Positions 25,092 to 34,393 are shown, counted from the stretch's first letter. The stretch is 64,000 nucleotides of DNA from Saccharothrix luteola (GCF_020859565.1 NZ_JAJHUO010000024.1:62001-126000); one strand, 5' to 3'. Made by a program: numbers and translations. Notes: generated by a model not told the origin, from the letters alone.

Positions 25092-25415
25092 ATGTGGCGA
25101 TCTGTGCTCGCGGTGTGCCTGTTCGTGCTGGCCGGTGTCTTCACCGCGTCGGGCACAGGCGCCGCCGTGACGCCGGCGCCGCACCTCGCGGCCCAGCCCA
25201 CGGAGACCCTGGCGCCCGGCGGCACCATCCAGCCCGAGGGCACCGTGCCGCCCGGCCCGGACATCAACGCGCCCCAGGAGGAGCAGCCCGCCTCCAGCGG
25301 GGAGACGCGCCGGAAGCTGTGGCTCGGCGGTATCGCGGTGCTGCTGTTCGCCCTCGTCTACTGGCGCAACAAGAAGCGCTGGTCGAAGTGGAAGGCCGGC
25401 CGCAAGTCCGGGTGA
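25092..25415 (+). CDS. Small secreted or membrane-anchored protein, single C-terminal TM
   Basis: Not recognised. The ATG at 25092 gives 107 residues; a TAGGCT -10-like hexamer at 25078-25083 sits 8 nt upstream, suggesting a leaderless start, and the longer frame from 25041 is not needed. The N-terminal MWRSVLAVCLFVLAGVF reads as a signal peptide. A Pro-rich extracytoplasmic stretch follows. A second hydrophobic segment (LWLGGIAVLLFALVYW) is followed by a strongly basic tail with RNKKRWSKWK, so the C-terminus should be cytoplasmic. Confidence 0.65.
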   Translation: MWRSVLAVCLFVLAGVFTASGTGAAVTPAPHLAAQPTETLAPGGTIQPEGTVPPGPDINAPQEEQPASSGETRRKLWLGGIAVLLFALVYWRNKKRWSKWKAGRKSG

Positions 25416-25616
25416 TTCCCACTGGCTGGGAAAACGGGGGCGACATGTGGTCGCCGTCTAGCATGGCCTGCGCGAACGCGCACGACGCGCGGGCGTGATC
25501 GTCTGATCGGTCTGACCGAACATCGGGCACCGCTCGGCGCATCGCCGCGACCGGTTGCCGGTTGATCAACCAGGGGTGCGACGTGCCCGCCGGACCGTGA
25601 TGCAGGATGGACGCAA

Positions 25617-26783
25617 ATGGGTACCGACTTCAAGATGAGCACACGCTCCGCCGTCGAGCGGTACTCGAATGCGCTGGTGGACCTCTCCCGCAGCATCCAC
25701 GCGGAGCCCGAGCAGGCGTTCGCCGAGCACCGCAGCGCGGCCAAGGTCGCCGACCTGCTGGCCGCCGAGGGCTTCGAGGTCGAGCGCGGCGTCGCGGACC
25801 TGGAGACGGCGTTCACCGCGTCGTTCGGCTCCGGCGAGCTGGTGCTGGGGCTGTGCGCGGAGTACGACGCGCTGCCCGAGGTCGGCCACGCGTGCGGGCA
25901 CAACGTCATCGCCGCCGCCTCGGCCGGAGCGGCCCTCGCCCTGCGTGACCTGGCCGACGAGCTCGGCCTCACCGTCCGGGTGATCGGCACCCCGGCGGAG
26001 GAGGTCGGCGGCGGCAAGGTGCTGATGCTCGAACGCGGGGTATTCGACGACGTGGCGTTCTCGATGATGGTGCACCCGGCCCCGTACGAGGCCGTGGCCG
26101 CGCGATCGCTCGCCATCACCGACGTCGAGGTCCACTACACGGGCAAGCCGTCGCACGCCGCCGCCGCGCCCCACCTGGGTGTGAACGCCGCCGACGCGAT
26201 CACGGTCGCCCAGGTCGCCATCGGGCTCGCCCGCCAGCACCTGGAGCCGGGCCAGATGGTCAGCGGCATCGTCACGCGCGGCGGCACCGTGCCCAACGTC
26301 GTGCCGGCGCGCACGTCGGCGATGTTCGACCTGCGTGCCGACGACCTCGAATCGCTGCGCCGGCTGGAGGAGCGGATGAACCGCTGCTTCGAAGCGGGCG
26401 CCGTCGCCACCGGCTGCACCCACGAGGTCGTGAAGGTCTCGCCGGTGTACGCCGAGCTGAGCCCGGACCCCTGGCTCGCGGACGCCTACCGGCGTGCCGC
26501 GATCGAGCTGGGCAGGCATCCGTTGAGCCCCGAGGAGGAGCTCAAGGAGAAGATCGGCAGCACCGACATGGGCAACATCACCCGTGCGCTGCCGGCCATC
26601 CACCCGACCATCGCCATCGACTGCGGAGACGCGGTGAACCACCAAATCGAGTTCGCGACCGCCTGTGCGTCGGCCTCGGCCGACCGAGCCGTCCTCGACG
26701 GGGCGCTCGCACTCGCCTGGACCACAATTTCCGCTGCCACCGACGGTGCGCAGCGCTCTCGACTGCTGGCGGGTGTGGCATGA
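25617..26783 (+). CDS. M20-family amidohydrolase (AmiA1-like)
   Basis: The 388-residue product is a zinc-dependent amidohydrolase of the M20D/aminoacylase-like (AbgA/HipO-like) group acting on N-acyl amino acids or related amides. Metal-ligand regions are LCAEYDALPEVGHACGHN, TPAEEVGGGK, FSMMVHPAP and, near the C-terminus, GSTDMGNI. The dimerisation subdomain begins near VHYTGKPSHAAAAPH. The ATG at 25617 follows aggatgg with suitable spacing. It overlaps the next amidohydrolase gene by 4 nt, and the pair matches M. tuberculosis amiA1-amiB1 (Rv3305c-Rv3306c). The physiological substrate is not known. Confidence 0.9.
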   Translation: MGTDFKMSTRSAVERYSNALVDLSRSIHAEPEQAFAEHRSAAKVADLLAAEGFEVERGVADLETAFTASFGSGELVLGLCAEYDALPEVGHACGHNVIAAASAGAALALRDLADELGLTVRVIGTPAEEVGGGKVLMLERGVFDDVAFSMMVHPAPYEAVAARSLAITDVEVHYTGKPSHAAAAPHLGVNAADAITVAQVAIGLARQHLEPGQMVSGIVTRGGTVPNVVPARTSAMFDLRADDLESLRRLEERMNRCFEAGAVATGCTHEVVKVSPVYAELSPDPWLADAYRRAAIELGRHPLSPEEELKEKIGSTDMGNITRALPAIHPTIAIDCGDAVNHQIEFATACASASADRAVLDGALALAWTTISAATDGAQRSRLLAGVA

Positions 26784-28042
26784 CGGTCCTGGACTCGCGT
26801 CTGCCGGAGGAGGGTGCCGAGGTGCTGTTGACCGATCGTGGGGTCAGCATTGCCCCTGTGGATGATCCCGGTGAGGGTCGCGGACCCTCGTGGCTCGACG
26901 ACTGGCTGGCGGCCAACGCCTCCGAGGTCGTCGCCTGGCGCCGGCACCTCCACGCGCACCCGGAGCTCTCCCGGCACGAGTTCGCCACCACCGAGCTGAT
27001 CGCCGACGTGCTGCGCTCGGCCGGCCTCAAGCCGCGCATCCTGCCCGGCGGCACCGGCCTGGTCTGCGACGTCGGCTCCGGGCCGCGCTGCGTGGCGCTG
27101 CGCGCGGACATCGACGCGCTGCCGCTGCCGGAGAGCACCGGCGCCCCGTACTCGTCCACTGTGGACGGCGTGGCGCACGCGTGCGGGCACGACGCGCACA
27201 CCACCGTGCTGCTGGGCGCGGCGCTGGCGCTGGCCTCGGCCACCGAGCTGCCCGGACGGGTCCGCCTGGTGTTCCAGCCCGCCGAGGAGGTCATGCCGGG
27301 CGGTGCGCTGGACGTGCTGGCGGCGGGCGGTCTCGACGGCGTGGAGCGCATCTTCGGCCTGCACTGCGACCCGCGGCTGGAGGTCGGCCGCGTCGGCACC
27401 CGGATCGGTGCGATCACCTCGGCCAGCGACATGCTGGAGCTGCGCCTGACCTCGCCCGGCGGCCACACGTCCCGGCCGCACTTGACGGCGGACCTGGTGC
27501 ACGCGCTGGGCACCGTGATCACGGGCCTGCCGGGCCTGCTGTCGCGCCGCGTGGACCCCCGTTCGGGCACTGTCCTGGTGTGGGGCGCGGTGCACGCGGG
27601 GGAGGCCCCGAACGCCGTGCCGCAGGACGGCGTGCTGCGCGGCACGCTGCGCACCGGCGACCGCGACATCTGGGCCGAGCTGGAGCCGTTGATCAAGGAA
27701 CTGGTGGGCGCGCTGCTGGCGCCGACCGGCGTCGGCTTCGACCTGCACCACCGGCGCGGCGTCCCACCGGTCGTGAACGACCGGGAGAGCACGATGCTGC
27801 TGCGCGCGGGCGTCGAGGCGGCCTTGGGCGAGGACGCGCTGGCCGGCACGGAGCAGTCGTCGGGTGGCGAGGACTTCGGCTGGTACCTGGAGCACGTGCC
27901 GGGCTCGTTCGCGCGCCTGGGCGTCTGGGACGGCGTCGGCAAGCAGAAGGACCTCCACCAGCCGGGCTTCGACCTGGACGAACGCGCCCTGCTCGTGGGC
28001 GTGCGCGTGATGGTGCACGCGGCCCTGGCGGCCTTGGCCTGA
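26780..28042 (+). CDS. M20-family amidohydrolase (AmiB1-like)
   Basis: The 420-residue paralogue of the preceding enzyme starts at an ATG overlapping its stop. An extra N-terminal stretch of about 38 residues precedes the catalytic start at WLDDWLAANASEVVAWRRHLHAHPELS. Zinc-site motifs are ALRADIDALPLPE, GVAHACGHDAHTTVLLG, FQPAEEVMPGGA and GLHCDPRL; the C-terminal ligand is in SSGGEDFGWYLEHVPG. The dimerisation domain contains LRLTSPGGHTSRPH. The two enzymes may form a hetero-oligomer or act in sequence. A 10-bp hairpin terminator follows. Confidence 0.92.
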   Translation: MTVLDSRLPEEGAEVLLTDRGVSIAPVDDPGEGRGPSWLDDWLAANASEVVAWRRHLHAHPELSRHEFATTELIADVLRSAGLKPRILPGGTGLVCDVGSGPRCVALRADIDALPLPESTGAPYSSTVDGVAHACGHDAHTTVLLGAALALASATELPGRVRLVFQPAEEVMPGGALDVLAAGGLDGVERIFGLHCDPRLEVGRVGTRIGAITSASDMLELRLTSPGGHTSRPHLTADLVHALGTVITGLPGLLSRRVDPRSGTVLVWGAVHAGEAPNAVPQDGVLRGTLRTGDRDIWAELEPLIKELVGALLAPTGVGFDLHHRRGVPPVVNDRESTMLLRAGVEAALGEDALAGTEQSSGGEDFGWYLEHVPGSFARLGVWDGVGKQKDLHQPGFDLDERALLVGVRVMVHAALAALA

Positions 28043-28050
28043 CCGCACGG

Positions 28051-28076
28051 CGGCGCCCGGCTCCGTCCGGGCGCCG
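28051..28076. terminator. Hairpin terminator between convergent genes
   Basis: cggcgcccgg (28051-28060) and ccgggcgccg (28067-28076) form a perfect 10-bp stem with a 6-nt loop between the amidohydrolase gene and glpD. It probably serves both strands. Confidence 0.78.
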
Positions 28077-28082
28077 CGTCGG

Positions 28083-29813
28083 TCAGCTCACCGGCTCCAC
28101 GATCTCCGGCCGGGCCTCCGGCGCGGACGAGCGGACGGCGTCGGCGGCCTGGTCGTCCGGCTCCGCCTGGGACGCCCGCTCGGCGTCGACCCGGGCCGTG
28201 TAGACCGACACCTCGTGCGCCACCATGGCGTCGTCCCAGCCGTGCACACCGGCGATCAGGCGGGCCACCGGCAACGCGCACTCCACGCCCCGGTGCGGGT
28301 ACTCGATCGAGATCCTGGTCCGCCGGGTCAGCACGTCCTCCAGGTGCAACGCGCCCTCGTGCGACGCCGCGTAGACCACCTCCACCTGCAGGTAGTCCGG
28401 CGCACCCGGCACTGGCTTGAGCAGCTCCGCGTCCGCCGACCCCAGCACCTCGTGCACCAACGACCCGTAGCGGTCCAGCAAGTGCCTCACCCGGTACGGG
28501 TGCAGGCCGTACCGGGTCGCCAACTGGTCCGCCTGGTTCACCAGCGCGTGGTAGCCGTCCGCCCCGATCAGCGGCACCTTGTCCGTGATCGACGGCTGGA
28601 TCCGCCCCGGCAGGTCGACCGACGCCGCGTCCACCGCGTCGGCGCCCATCACCCGGTACGTCGTGTACTTCCCGCCCGCGATCGCGACCAACCCGGGCGC
28701 CACCCGGGCCACCGCGTGCTCGCGCGACAGCTTCGACGTCGACTCGCTCTCACCCGCCAGCAACGGCCGCAGCCCGGCGTACACGCCCTCGATGTCGTCG
28801 TGCGTCAACGGCGTCGCCAGCACCGAGTTGACGTGCTCCAGGATGTAGTCGATGTCCGACCGGGTCGCCGCCGGGTGCGCCAGGTCCAGGTTCCAATCGG
28901 TGTCGGTCGTTCCCACGATCCAGTGATTCCGCCACGGGATCACGAACAGCACCGACTTCTCCGTGCGCAGGATCAACCCCGACTCGGAGACGATCCGGTC
29001 CCGCGGCACGACGATGTGCACGCCCTTCGACGCGCGCACCCGGAACCGGCCGCGACTGCCGGACAGCCGCTGCAGCTCGTCGGTCCACACCCCGGTCGCG
29101 TTGATCACCGCGTGCGCCCGCACGGACGTCTCCCGCCCGTCCTCCACGTCGCGCACCCGCACGCCCGACACCCGGTCCGCCTCCCGCAGGAAGCCCACCA
29201 CCTGCGTGGACGTCCGCACGACCGCCCCGTAGTGCGCCGCCGTGCGGCCGACCATCATGGTGTGCCGCGCGTCGTCCGCCTGCGCGTCGTAGTACCGGAT
29301 CCCGCCGATCAGCGCCGACGGCTTCAACGCGGGCACGAGCCGCAGCGCGCCGGCCCTGGACAGGTGCTTCTGCCCGGGCACGGACCGCGCGCCGCCCATC
29401 GTGTCGTACATCAGCAGCCCGGCCGCGGTGTACGGCCGCTCCCACCCGCGGTGCGTCAGCGGGTACAGGAACGGCACCGGCTTGACCAGGTGCGGGGCCA
29501 GGCGGGTGAGCATGAGTTCGCGTTCCCGCAGCGCCTCGCGCACGAGCCCGAACTCCAGCTGCTCCAGGTACCGCAGCCCGCCGTGGAACAGCTTGGACGA
29601 CCGGCTCGACGTGCCCGAGGCCAGGTCGCGCGCCTCGACCAGCGCCACCCGCAGGCCGCGCGTCGCGGCGTCCAGCGCGGCGCCCACGCCGACCACGCCA
29701 CCACCGATGATCACCAGGTCGAACGTCTCCGCGCCGAGCCGGTCCCAGGACCGCGAGCGTTCGAGCGGCCCCAGCCGGCCCGCGGTGGAGGGGTACTGCT
29801 CGCGCGTGGCCAC
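28083..29813 (-). CDS. glpD: Aerobic glycerol-3-phosphate dehydrogenase
   Basis: The 576-residue FAD enzyme of the inner membrane face oxidises glycerol 3-phosphate to dihydroxyacetone phosphate and passes electrons to quinone. The GTG at 29813 follows gggagg with 5-nt spacing; the frame extends upstream to 29897 without support. The FAD fingerprint is DLVIIGGGVVGVGAALDAA, then SRSSKLFHGGLRYLEQLE and, later, AIAGGKYTTYRVMG. The C-terminal DAO_C domain has ECALPVARLIAGVHGWD. An acidic tail (DAERASQAEPDDQAADAV) is added. It is divergent from glpF-glpK across about 180 bp, where a shared glycerol-responsive operator would be expected; I could not identify one. Confidence 0.96.
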   Translation of the reverse strand: MATREQYPSTAGRLGPLERSRSWDRLGAETFDLVIIGGGVVGVGAALDAATRGLRVALVEARDLASGTSSRSSKLFHGGLRYLEQLEFGLVREALRERELMLTRLAPHLVKPVPFLYPLTHRGWERPYTAAGLLMYDTMGGARSVPGQKHLSRAGALRLVPALKPSALIGGIRYYDAQADDARHTMMVGRTAAHYGAVVRTSTQVVGFLREADRVSGVRVRDVEDGRETSVRAHAVINATGVWTDELQRLSGSRGRFRVRASKGVHIVVPRDRIVSESGLILRTEKSVLFVIPWRNHWIVGTTDTDWNLDLAHPAATRSDIDYILEHVNSVLATPLTHDDIEGVYAGLRPLLAGESESTSKLSREHAVARVAPGLVAIAGGKYTTYRVMGADAVDAASVDLPGRIQPSITDKVPLIGADGYHALVNQADQLATRYGLHPYRVRHLLDRYGSLVHEVLGSADAELLKPVPGAPDYLQVEVVYAASHEGALHLEDVLTRRTRISIEYPHRGVECALPVARLIAGVHGWDDAMVAHEVSVYTARVDAERASQAEPDDQAADAVRSSAPEARPEIVEPVS

Positions 29814-29995
29814 TGACGCCTCCCTGATGCTCGAACCGACCGGGCGGACCAGGACTGACTCGACCACGTTACCCGCTGGTACGCCACCCGTGGACAACCG
29901 ATCCGGCCGGAACTAGCGTCAACCACCGTTGTGGGGTGGGCAGCGCCGCCGGACCCGGACCGCGCTGCCTCCTGCCAAGGCGAGGAGGTCGGCGA

Positions 29996-30736
29996 GTGAG
30001 CAGTGGCTCGATCTTCGTGTGGGAAGTGCTGGGCACCGCGATCCTGATCCTGCTGGGTGCGGGTGTCGTCGCCAACGTGGTCCTGAAGGACACGCTGGGC
30101 AACGCCGGCGGCTGGCTCCTGATCAACATCGGCTGGGGTTTCGCGGTCTTCGCGGGCGCCAGCATCGCCGCGCCGAGCGGCGCGCACCTCAACCCCGCGG
30201 TGACCCTCGGCCTGGCCGTCGCGGACAAGACGCCGTGGGACCAGGTGCCGGTCTACTTCGCCGGTCAGATGATCGGCGCGTTCATCGGCGCCGTGCTCGC
30301 GTGGCTGGCCTACAAGGCGCAGTTCGACGCGCACGACGACCCGGCGGGCACGCGCGGCATCTTCTGCACCGGCCCGACCATCCCCAAGGCCGGCTGGAAC
30401 GTCGTCACCGAGGTGATCGGCACGTTCGTGCTGGTCGCGTGGGTCCTGCTGAGCCCGGCCGCGAAGGGAGCGGCGGACGGCGTGCCGCAGCTGGGCAACT
30501 CCGCCCTCGGCTACGCCGGCGTCGCGTTCGTCGTCATCGGCATCGGCGCCTCGCTCGGCGGGCCGACCGGCTACGCCATCAACCCGGCCCGCGACCTCGG
30601 GCCGCGCATCGCCTACGCGATCCTGCCCATCCGAGACAAGGGCAGCGCCGAGTGGGGCTACGCCTGGGTGCCGGTGGTCGGACCGCTGGTCGGCGGCCTG
30701 CTCGCCGGTCTCCTGTACCTGGTTCTCCCGGTCTGA
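29996..30736 (+). CDS. glpF: Glycerol facilitator (aquaporin family)
   Basis: The 246-residue MIP channel lets glycerol diffuse across the cytoplasmic membrane. The GTG at 29996 has gaggagg upstream with 8-nt spacing; the longer frame from 29936 lacks membrane character. Both pore NPA boxes are present: SGAHLNPAVTLG and TGYAINPARDLGPR. The Asp after the second NPAR is the residue that marks glycerol-type rather than water-type channels. Six membrane segments are evident. It is in an operon with glpK, 14 bp downstream. Confidence 0.95.
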   Translation: MSSGSIFVWEVLGTAILILLGAGVVANVVLKDTLGNAGGWLLINIGWGFAVFAGASIAAPSGAHLNPAVTLGLAVADKTPWDQVPVYFAGQMIGAFIGAVLAWLAYKAQFDAHDDPAGTRGIFCTGPTIPKAGWNVVTEVIGTFVLVAWVLLSPAAKGAADGVPQLGNSALGYAGVAFVVIGIGASLGGPTGYAINPARDLGPRIAYAILPIRDKGSAEWGYAWVPVVGPLVGGLLAGLLYLVLPV

Positions 30737-30750
30737 AAGGACTCCAGCGC

Positions 30751-32256
30751 ATGACGAAGTACGTGGCCGCGATCGACCAGGGCACGACCTCGACCCGGTG
30801 CATGATCTTCGACCACTCGGGCCGCGTGGTCTCCGTCGACCAGATGGAGCACGAGCAGATCTTCCCCAAGGCCGGGTGGGTCGAGCACGACGCGAACGAG
30901 ATCTGGGCCAACACCCGGCAGGTGGCCGCGGGCGCGTTGGCCAAGGCCGACCTGCACACCGCCGACATCGCCGCCGTCGGCATCACCAACCAGCGCGAGA
31001 CCGCGCTCGTCTGGGACAGGACCACCGGGCAGCCGGTCTACAACGCGATCGTCTGGCAGGACACCCGCACCGACAAGATCTGCCAGGACCTGGCGGCGCT
31101 CGGCGGCGGTCAGGAGCGGTACCGGGACAAGACCGGCCTGCCGCTGGCGACGTACTTCTCCGGTCCCAAGATCCGCTGGATCCTGGACAACGTGGAGGGC
31201 GCGCGCGAGCGTGCCGAGGCCGGTGACCTGCTGTTCGGCAACATGGACACGTGGGTGCTGTGGAACATGACCGGCGGTGTGGACGGCGGCGTGCACGTCA
31301 CCGACCCCACCAACGCGTCCCGCACGCTGCTGATGGACCTCGACACGCTGAGCTGGGACGAGGGCATCGCGGCCGACCTGGGCGTGCCGCTGTCGATACT
31401 GCCGGAGATCCGGTCTTCGTCCGAGGAGTACGGCAAGGTGCGGGCCCGCGGCGCGCTGGCCGGCGTGCCGATCGCGGGCATCCTCGGCGACCAGCAGGCG
31501 GCGACGTTCGGGCAGGCGTGCCTGTCGCCGGGCGAGGCCAAGAACACCTACGGCACCGGCAACTTCGTGCTGCTCAACACGGGCACGGACAAGGTGATGA
31601 GCGATAACGGCCTGCTCACCACCGTCTGCTACAAGATCGGCTCGCAGGCGCCGGTGTACGCGCTCGAAGGTTCCATCGCGGTGACGGGCTCGTTGGTGCA
31701 GTGGCTGCGCGACAACCTCGGGATGATCACGACGGCCGCCGAGATCGAGGAGCACGCCCGCACGGTGGAGGACAACGGCGGCGCGTACTTCGTGCCCGCG
31801 TTCTCCGGCCTGTTCGCGCCGTACTGGCGTTCGGACGCGCGTGGCGCGATCGTCGGCCTGACCCGGTTCGTGAACAAGGGCCACCTGGCCCGCGCGGTGC
31901 TGGAGGCGACGGCGTTCCAGACCCGTGAGGTGATCGACGCGATGAACGCCGACTCGGGCGTGCCGCTGAAGGCGTTGAAGGTCGACGGCGGCATGGTCGT
32001 GAACGAGCTGCTGATGCAGTTCCAGGCGGACATCCTGGGCGTGCCGGTGATCAGGCCGGTGGTCAACGAGACGACCGCGCTCGGCGCCGCCTACGCGGCG
32101 GGGCTGGCGGTCGGGTTCTGGGAGTCGGAGGACGACATCCGGCAGAACTGGGCGCAGGACAAGCAGTGGGACCCGGCCATGGACGACGACACCCGGGCCC
32201 GGACCTACGCGCAGTGGAAGAAGGCCGTGACCAGGACCTTCGACTGGGTCGACTAG
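30751..32256 (+). CDS. glpK: Glycerol kinase
   Basis: The 501-residue FGGY-family kinase makes glycerol 3-phosphate from glycerol and ATP. N-terminal phosphate loop: AAIDQGTTSTRCMIFD. Glycerol-binding residues lie in ITNQRETALVWDRTTGQPVYNAIVWQDTRT. FGGY signatures appear in FVPAFSGLFAPYWRSDARG and ALKVDGGMVVNELLMQFQAD. The length is typical. It lies directly after glpF, and the product feeds GlpD on the other side of the divergent promoter. It is followed by a strong hairpin terminator. Confidence 0.97.
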   Translation: MTKYVAAIDQGTTSTRCMIFDHSGRVVSVDQMEHEQIFPKAGWVEHDANEIWANTRQVAAGALAKADLHTADIAAVGITNQRETALVWDRTTGQPVYNAIVWQDTRTDKICQDLAALGGGQERYRDKTGLPLATYFSGPKIRWILDNVEGARERAEAGDLLFGNMDTWVLWNMTGGVDGGVHVTDPTNASRTLLMDLDTLSWDEGIAADLGVPLSILPEIRSSSEEYGKVRARGALAGVPIAGILGDQQAATFGQACLSPGEAKNTYGTGNFVLLNTGTDKVMSDNGLLTTVCYKIGSQAPVYALEGSIAVTGSLVQWLRDNLGMITTAAEIEEHARTVEDNGGAYFVPAFSGLFAPYWRSDARGAIVGLTRFVNKGHLARAVLEATAFQTREVIDAMNADSGVPLKALKVDGGMVVNELLMQFQADILGVPVIRPVVNETTALGAAYAAGLAVGFWESEDDIRQNWAQDKQWDPAMDDDTRARTYAQWKKAVTRTFDWVD

Positions 32257-32258
32257 GT

Positions 32259-32297
32259 GAGCGGAGGGGCGTCACCCCCGGGCGACGCCCCCCGCTC
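32259..32297. terminator. Strong bidirectional hairpin terminator
   Basis: gagcggaggggcgtc (32259-32273) pairs with gacgccccccgctc (32284-32297) except for one bulged A. It lies between the convergent glpK and lpdA. Confidence 0.8.
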
Positions 32298-32302
32298 CCG
32301 GC

Positions 32303-33706
32303 TCAGTCGAGGTCGTCGTGGCGCATGAGCTGGCGACCGGCCTCGGTGATCGAGCCGGTCAGCGACGGGTAGACCGAGAACGTGGTCGCCAGGTCGTCCA
32401 CCGTGAGCTGGTTCTGCACGGCGAGCGTGATCGACAGGATCAGCTCGCTGGCGTTCGGCGCGACCACGACGCCGCCGATGACGACACCCGTCGCCGGGCG
32501 GCAGAACAGCTTCACGAAGCCGCGCCGCAGGCCCTCCATCTTGGCCCGCGGGTTGGTGGCCAGCGGCAGCATGATCGTGCGCGCGGGCACCTCGCCGGAG
32601 TCGATCGCCTGCTGGCTGATGCCGACGGATGCGATCTCGGGGTTGGTGAACACGTTCGCCGCGACCGTCTTGAGCCTGATCGGGCTCACGCCCTGGCCCA
32701 GCGCGTGCCACATGGCGATGCGGCCCTGCATGGCGGCGACGGACGCGAGCAGCAGCAGGCCCGTGCAGTCGCCGGCCGCGTAGACGCCTGCGATGTTCGT
32801 CCGCGACACGCGGTCGACCGGGATGTAGCCGCCGCGGCCGAGTTCGATGCCGATCTTGTCCAGGCCGAGGTCGGCGGTGTTCGGGACGGAGCCGACCGTC
32901 ATCAGGGCGTGGCTCGCCTTGATCGTGCGACCGTCTTCCAGGTGAATCAGGACGCCGTCGCCGACGTTCTCGACCCGGTCCGCGCGGGCGTGCTTGACGA
33001 CCGCCGTGCCGCGTTCGGCGAACACGTCCTCCAGCACCACGGCCGCGTCGGCGTCCTCGTGGGGGAGCACCCGATCGCGGCTGGAGACCATGGTCACCTT
33101 CACGCCGAGTTCGGTGTACGCGGAGGCGAACTCCACACCGGTGACACCCGATCCGATGACGGCCAGGTGCTCCGGCAACTCGGGGAGGTCGTAGATCTGC
33201 CGCCAGGTCAGGATCCGCTTGCCGTCGGGCTCGGCGCCGGGCAACACGCGCGGGGTCGCACCGGTCGCGATGAGCACCACGTCGGCCGGGAGGACTTCCT
33301 TCGTGCCGTCCTCGGCGATGGCCACGACCTCGTGCTGGGCGAGGCCGGGCGCGTTGTCGCAGAACTTGCCGACGCCGTTGACGATCCGCACGCCCTCGCG
33401 CTGGAGGCGGGCCCGGACGTCGGCGGACTGGGCGAGCGCAAGGCCCTTCACCCGTCCGTGGACGACCGGCAGTTCGACCGCCGCTTCCGCGTTGTCGGTG
33501 CGAATGCCCAGCTCACCGGCGTTGCGGAAGGCGCTTCGGCCACCCGCGGAGGCGATGAACGTCTTCGACGGCACGCAGTCGTAGAGCACGCAGGCGCCGC
33601 CGAGGCCCTCGCGTTCCACGATGGTCACGTCGGCCCCGTGCTGGGCCGCGACCAGTGCCGCCTCGTAACCTGCGGGGCCACCGCCCATGATGACGATGCG
33701 GGTCAC
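32303..33706 (-). CDS. lpdA: LpdA-type FAD-dependent NAD(P)H:quinone reductase (pyridine nucleotide-disulfide oxidoreductase family)
   Basis: The 467-residue flavoprotein starts at GTG 33706 behind gaggagg. FAD loop: IVIMGGGPAGYEAA. NAD loop: LAVIGSGVTGVEFASA. Second FAD site: GVYAAGDCTGLLLLASVAAMQGRIAMWHALG. The ending SGS-like SLTGSITEAGRQLMRHDDLD closely follows M. tuberculosis LpdA (Rv3303c), which is a quinone reductase, not a lipoamide dehydrogenase. The active-site stretch GGACVLYDCVPSKT retains both Cys (CxxxxC). The C-terminal His-Glu pair needed for lipoamide dehydrogenase is absent. A redox or NAD(P)H-quinone role is therefore preferred. It is divergent from an AIG2-like gene. Confidence 0.92.
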   Translation of the reverse strand: MTRIVIMGGGPAGYEAALVAAQHGADVTIVEREGLGGACVLYDCVPSKTFIASAGGRSAFRNAGELGIRTDNAEAAVELPVVHGRVKGLALAQSADVRARLQREGVRIVNGVGKFCDNAPGLAQHEVVAIAEDGTKEVLPADVVLIATGATPRVLPGAEPDGKRILTWRQIYDLPELPEHLAVIGSGVTGVEFASAYTELGVKVTMVSSRDRVLPHEDADAAVVLEDVFAERGTAVVKHARADRVENVGDGVLIHLEDGRTIKASHALMTVGSVPNTADLGLDKIGIELGRGGYIPVDRVSRTNIAGVYAAGDCTGLLLLASVAAMQGRIAMWHALGQGVSPIRLKTVAANVFTNPEIASVGISQQAIDSGEVPARTIMLPLATNPRAKMEGLRRGFVKLFCRPATGVVIGGVVVAPNASELILSITLAVQNQLTVDDLATTFSVYPSLTGSITEAGRQLMRHDDLD

Positions 33707-33842
33707 GACACGTCCTCCTCGTGGTCTTCGGCGCTGTTTGCGCCGGTTGCAGCCGCTGGTAACCGTACGCGGTCGGGTGTCGGGGTGTGTCGTCCGGTCT
33801 TCTGGTACCTCGCGGTGATCGCGAGGTCGCTAGGCTGTCGTC

Positions 33843-34292
33843 GTGCCGCTCTATGCCGCGTACGGGTCCAACATGGACCCGAACCAGATGATGGAGCGAG
33901 CCCCCTACTCCCCGATGGCGGGGACCGGGTGGCTCGCCGGATGGCGTCTGACGTTCGGTGGCGAGGACCTGGGCTGGGAGGGCGCGCTCGCCACCATCGT
34001 CGAGGACCCCGACTCGCAGGTGTTCTGCGTGCTCTACGACGTGAGCCCGCGTGACGAGTCCCGCCTCGACCGCTGGGAAGGCGCCCTCGGGCTCTACAAG
34101 AAGATCCGCCTGCGCGTCCAGACCCTGGAAGGTTCGGTGACCGCCTGGCTCTACGTCCTGGACGCCTACGAGGGCGGCCTGCCCTCGGCCCGCTACATCG
34201 GCGTCGTGGCCGACGCCGCCGAAGCCGCGGGCGCCCCTGACGACTACGTCTCCGACCTCCGCACCCGCCCCTGCCAAGGCATCGGCCCCTGA
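33843..34292 (+). CDS. Gamma-glutamylcyclotransferase/AIG2-like protein
   Basis: The 149-residue product starts at GTG 33843, 6 nt after TAGGCT (33831-33836), a likely leaderless start. The fold signature is LYAAYGSNMDPNQM (YGSxM) near the N-terminus, with WEGALGLYKKIRLRV carrying the family's conserved Glu-Gly-x-x-x-Tyr-x(-R) region. Relatives cyclise gamma-glutamyl compounds or act on gamma-glutamylamines; the substrate here is unknown. A homologue (Rv3304) lies beside lpdA in M. tuberculosis too, so the association is conserved. The 22-bp repeat array 2 starts 8 bp after the stop. Confidence 0.87.
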   Translation: MPLYAAYGSNMDPNQMMERAPYSPMAGTGWLAGWRLTFGGEDLGWEGALATIVEDPDSQVFCVLYDVSPRDESRLDRWEGALGLYKKIRLRVQTLEGSVTAWLYVLDAYEGGLPSARYIGVVADAAEAAGAPDDYVSDLRTRPCQGIGP

Positions 34293-34300
34293 CCCCCGGC

Positions 34301-34388
34301 GTGTCGAACCTTCAGGTCCCGCGTGTCGAACACTCGGGACCGGCGTGTCGAACGCTCAGGTCCCGAGTGTCGAACGCTCAGGTCCTGT
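34301..34388. repeat. 22-bp tandem intergenic repeat array 2 (four units)
   Basis: Four copies of gtgtcgaacgctcaggtcccg (with minor changes) begin at 34301, 34323, 34345 and 34367, exactly 22 bp apart. Related but decayed words (gagttctacgttcgg, gagctcgacactcag) continue to about 34446 and so enter the 3' end of the DUF559 gene. The orientation is opposite to array 3 on the far side of that gene. Confidence 0.88.
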
Positions 34389-34393
34389 GAGTT

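Noticed and set aside
32303..33706. Dihydrolipoamide dehydrogenase (E3)
   Set aside because: The C-terminal His-Glu catalytic pair is missing and the ending follows LpdA-type quinone reductases.
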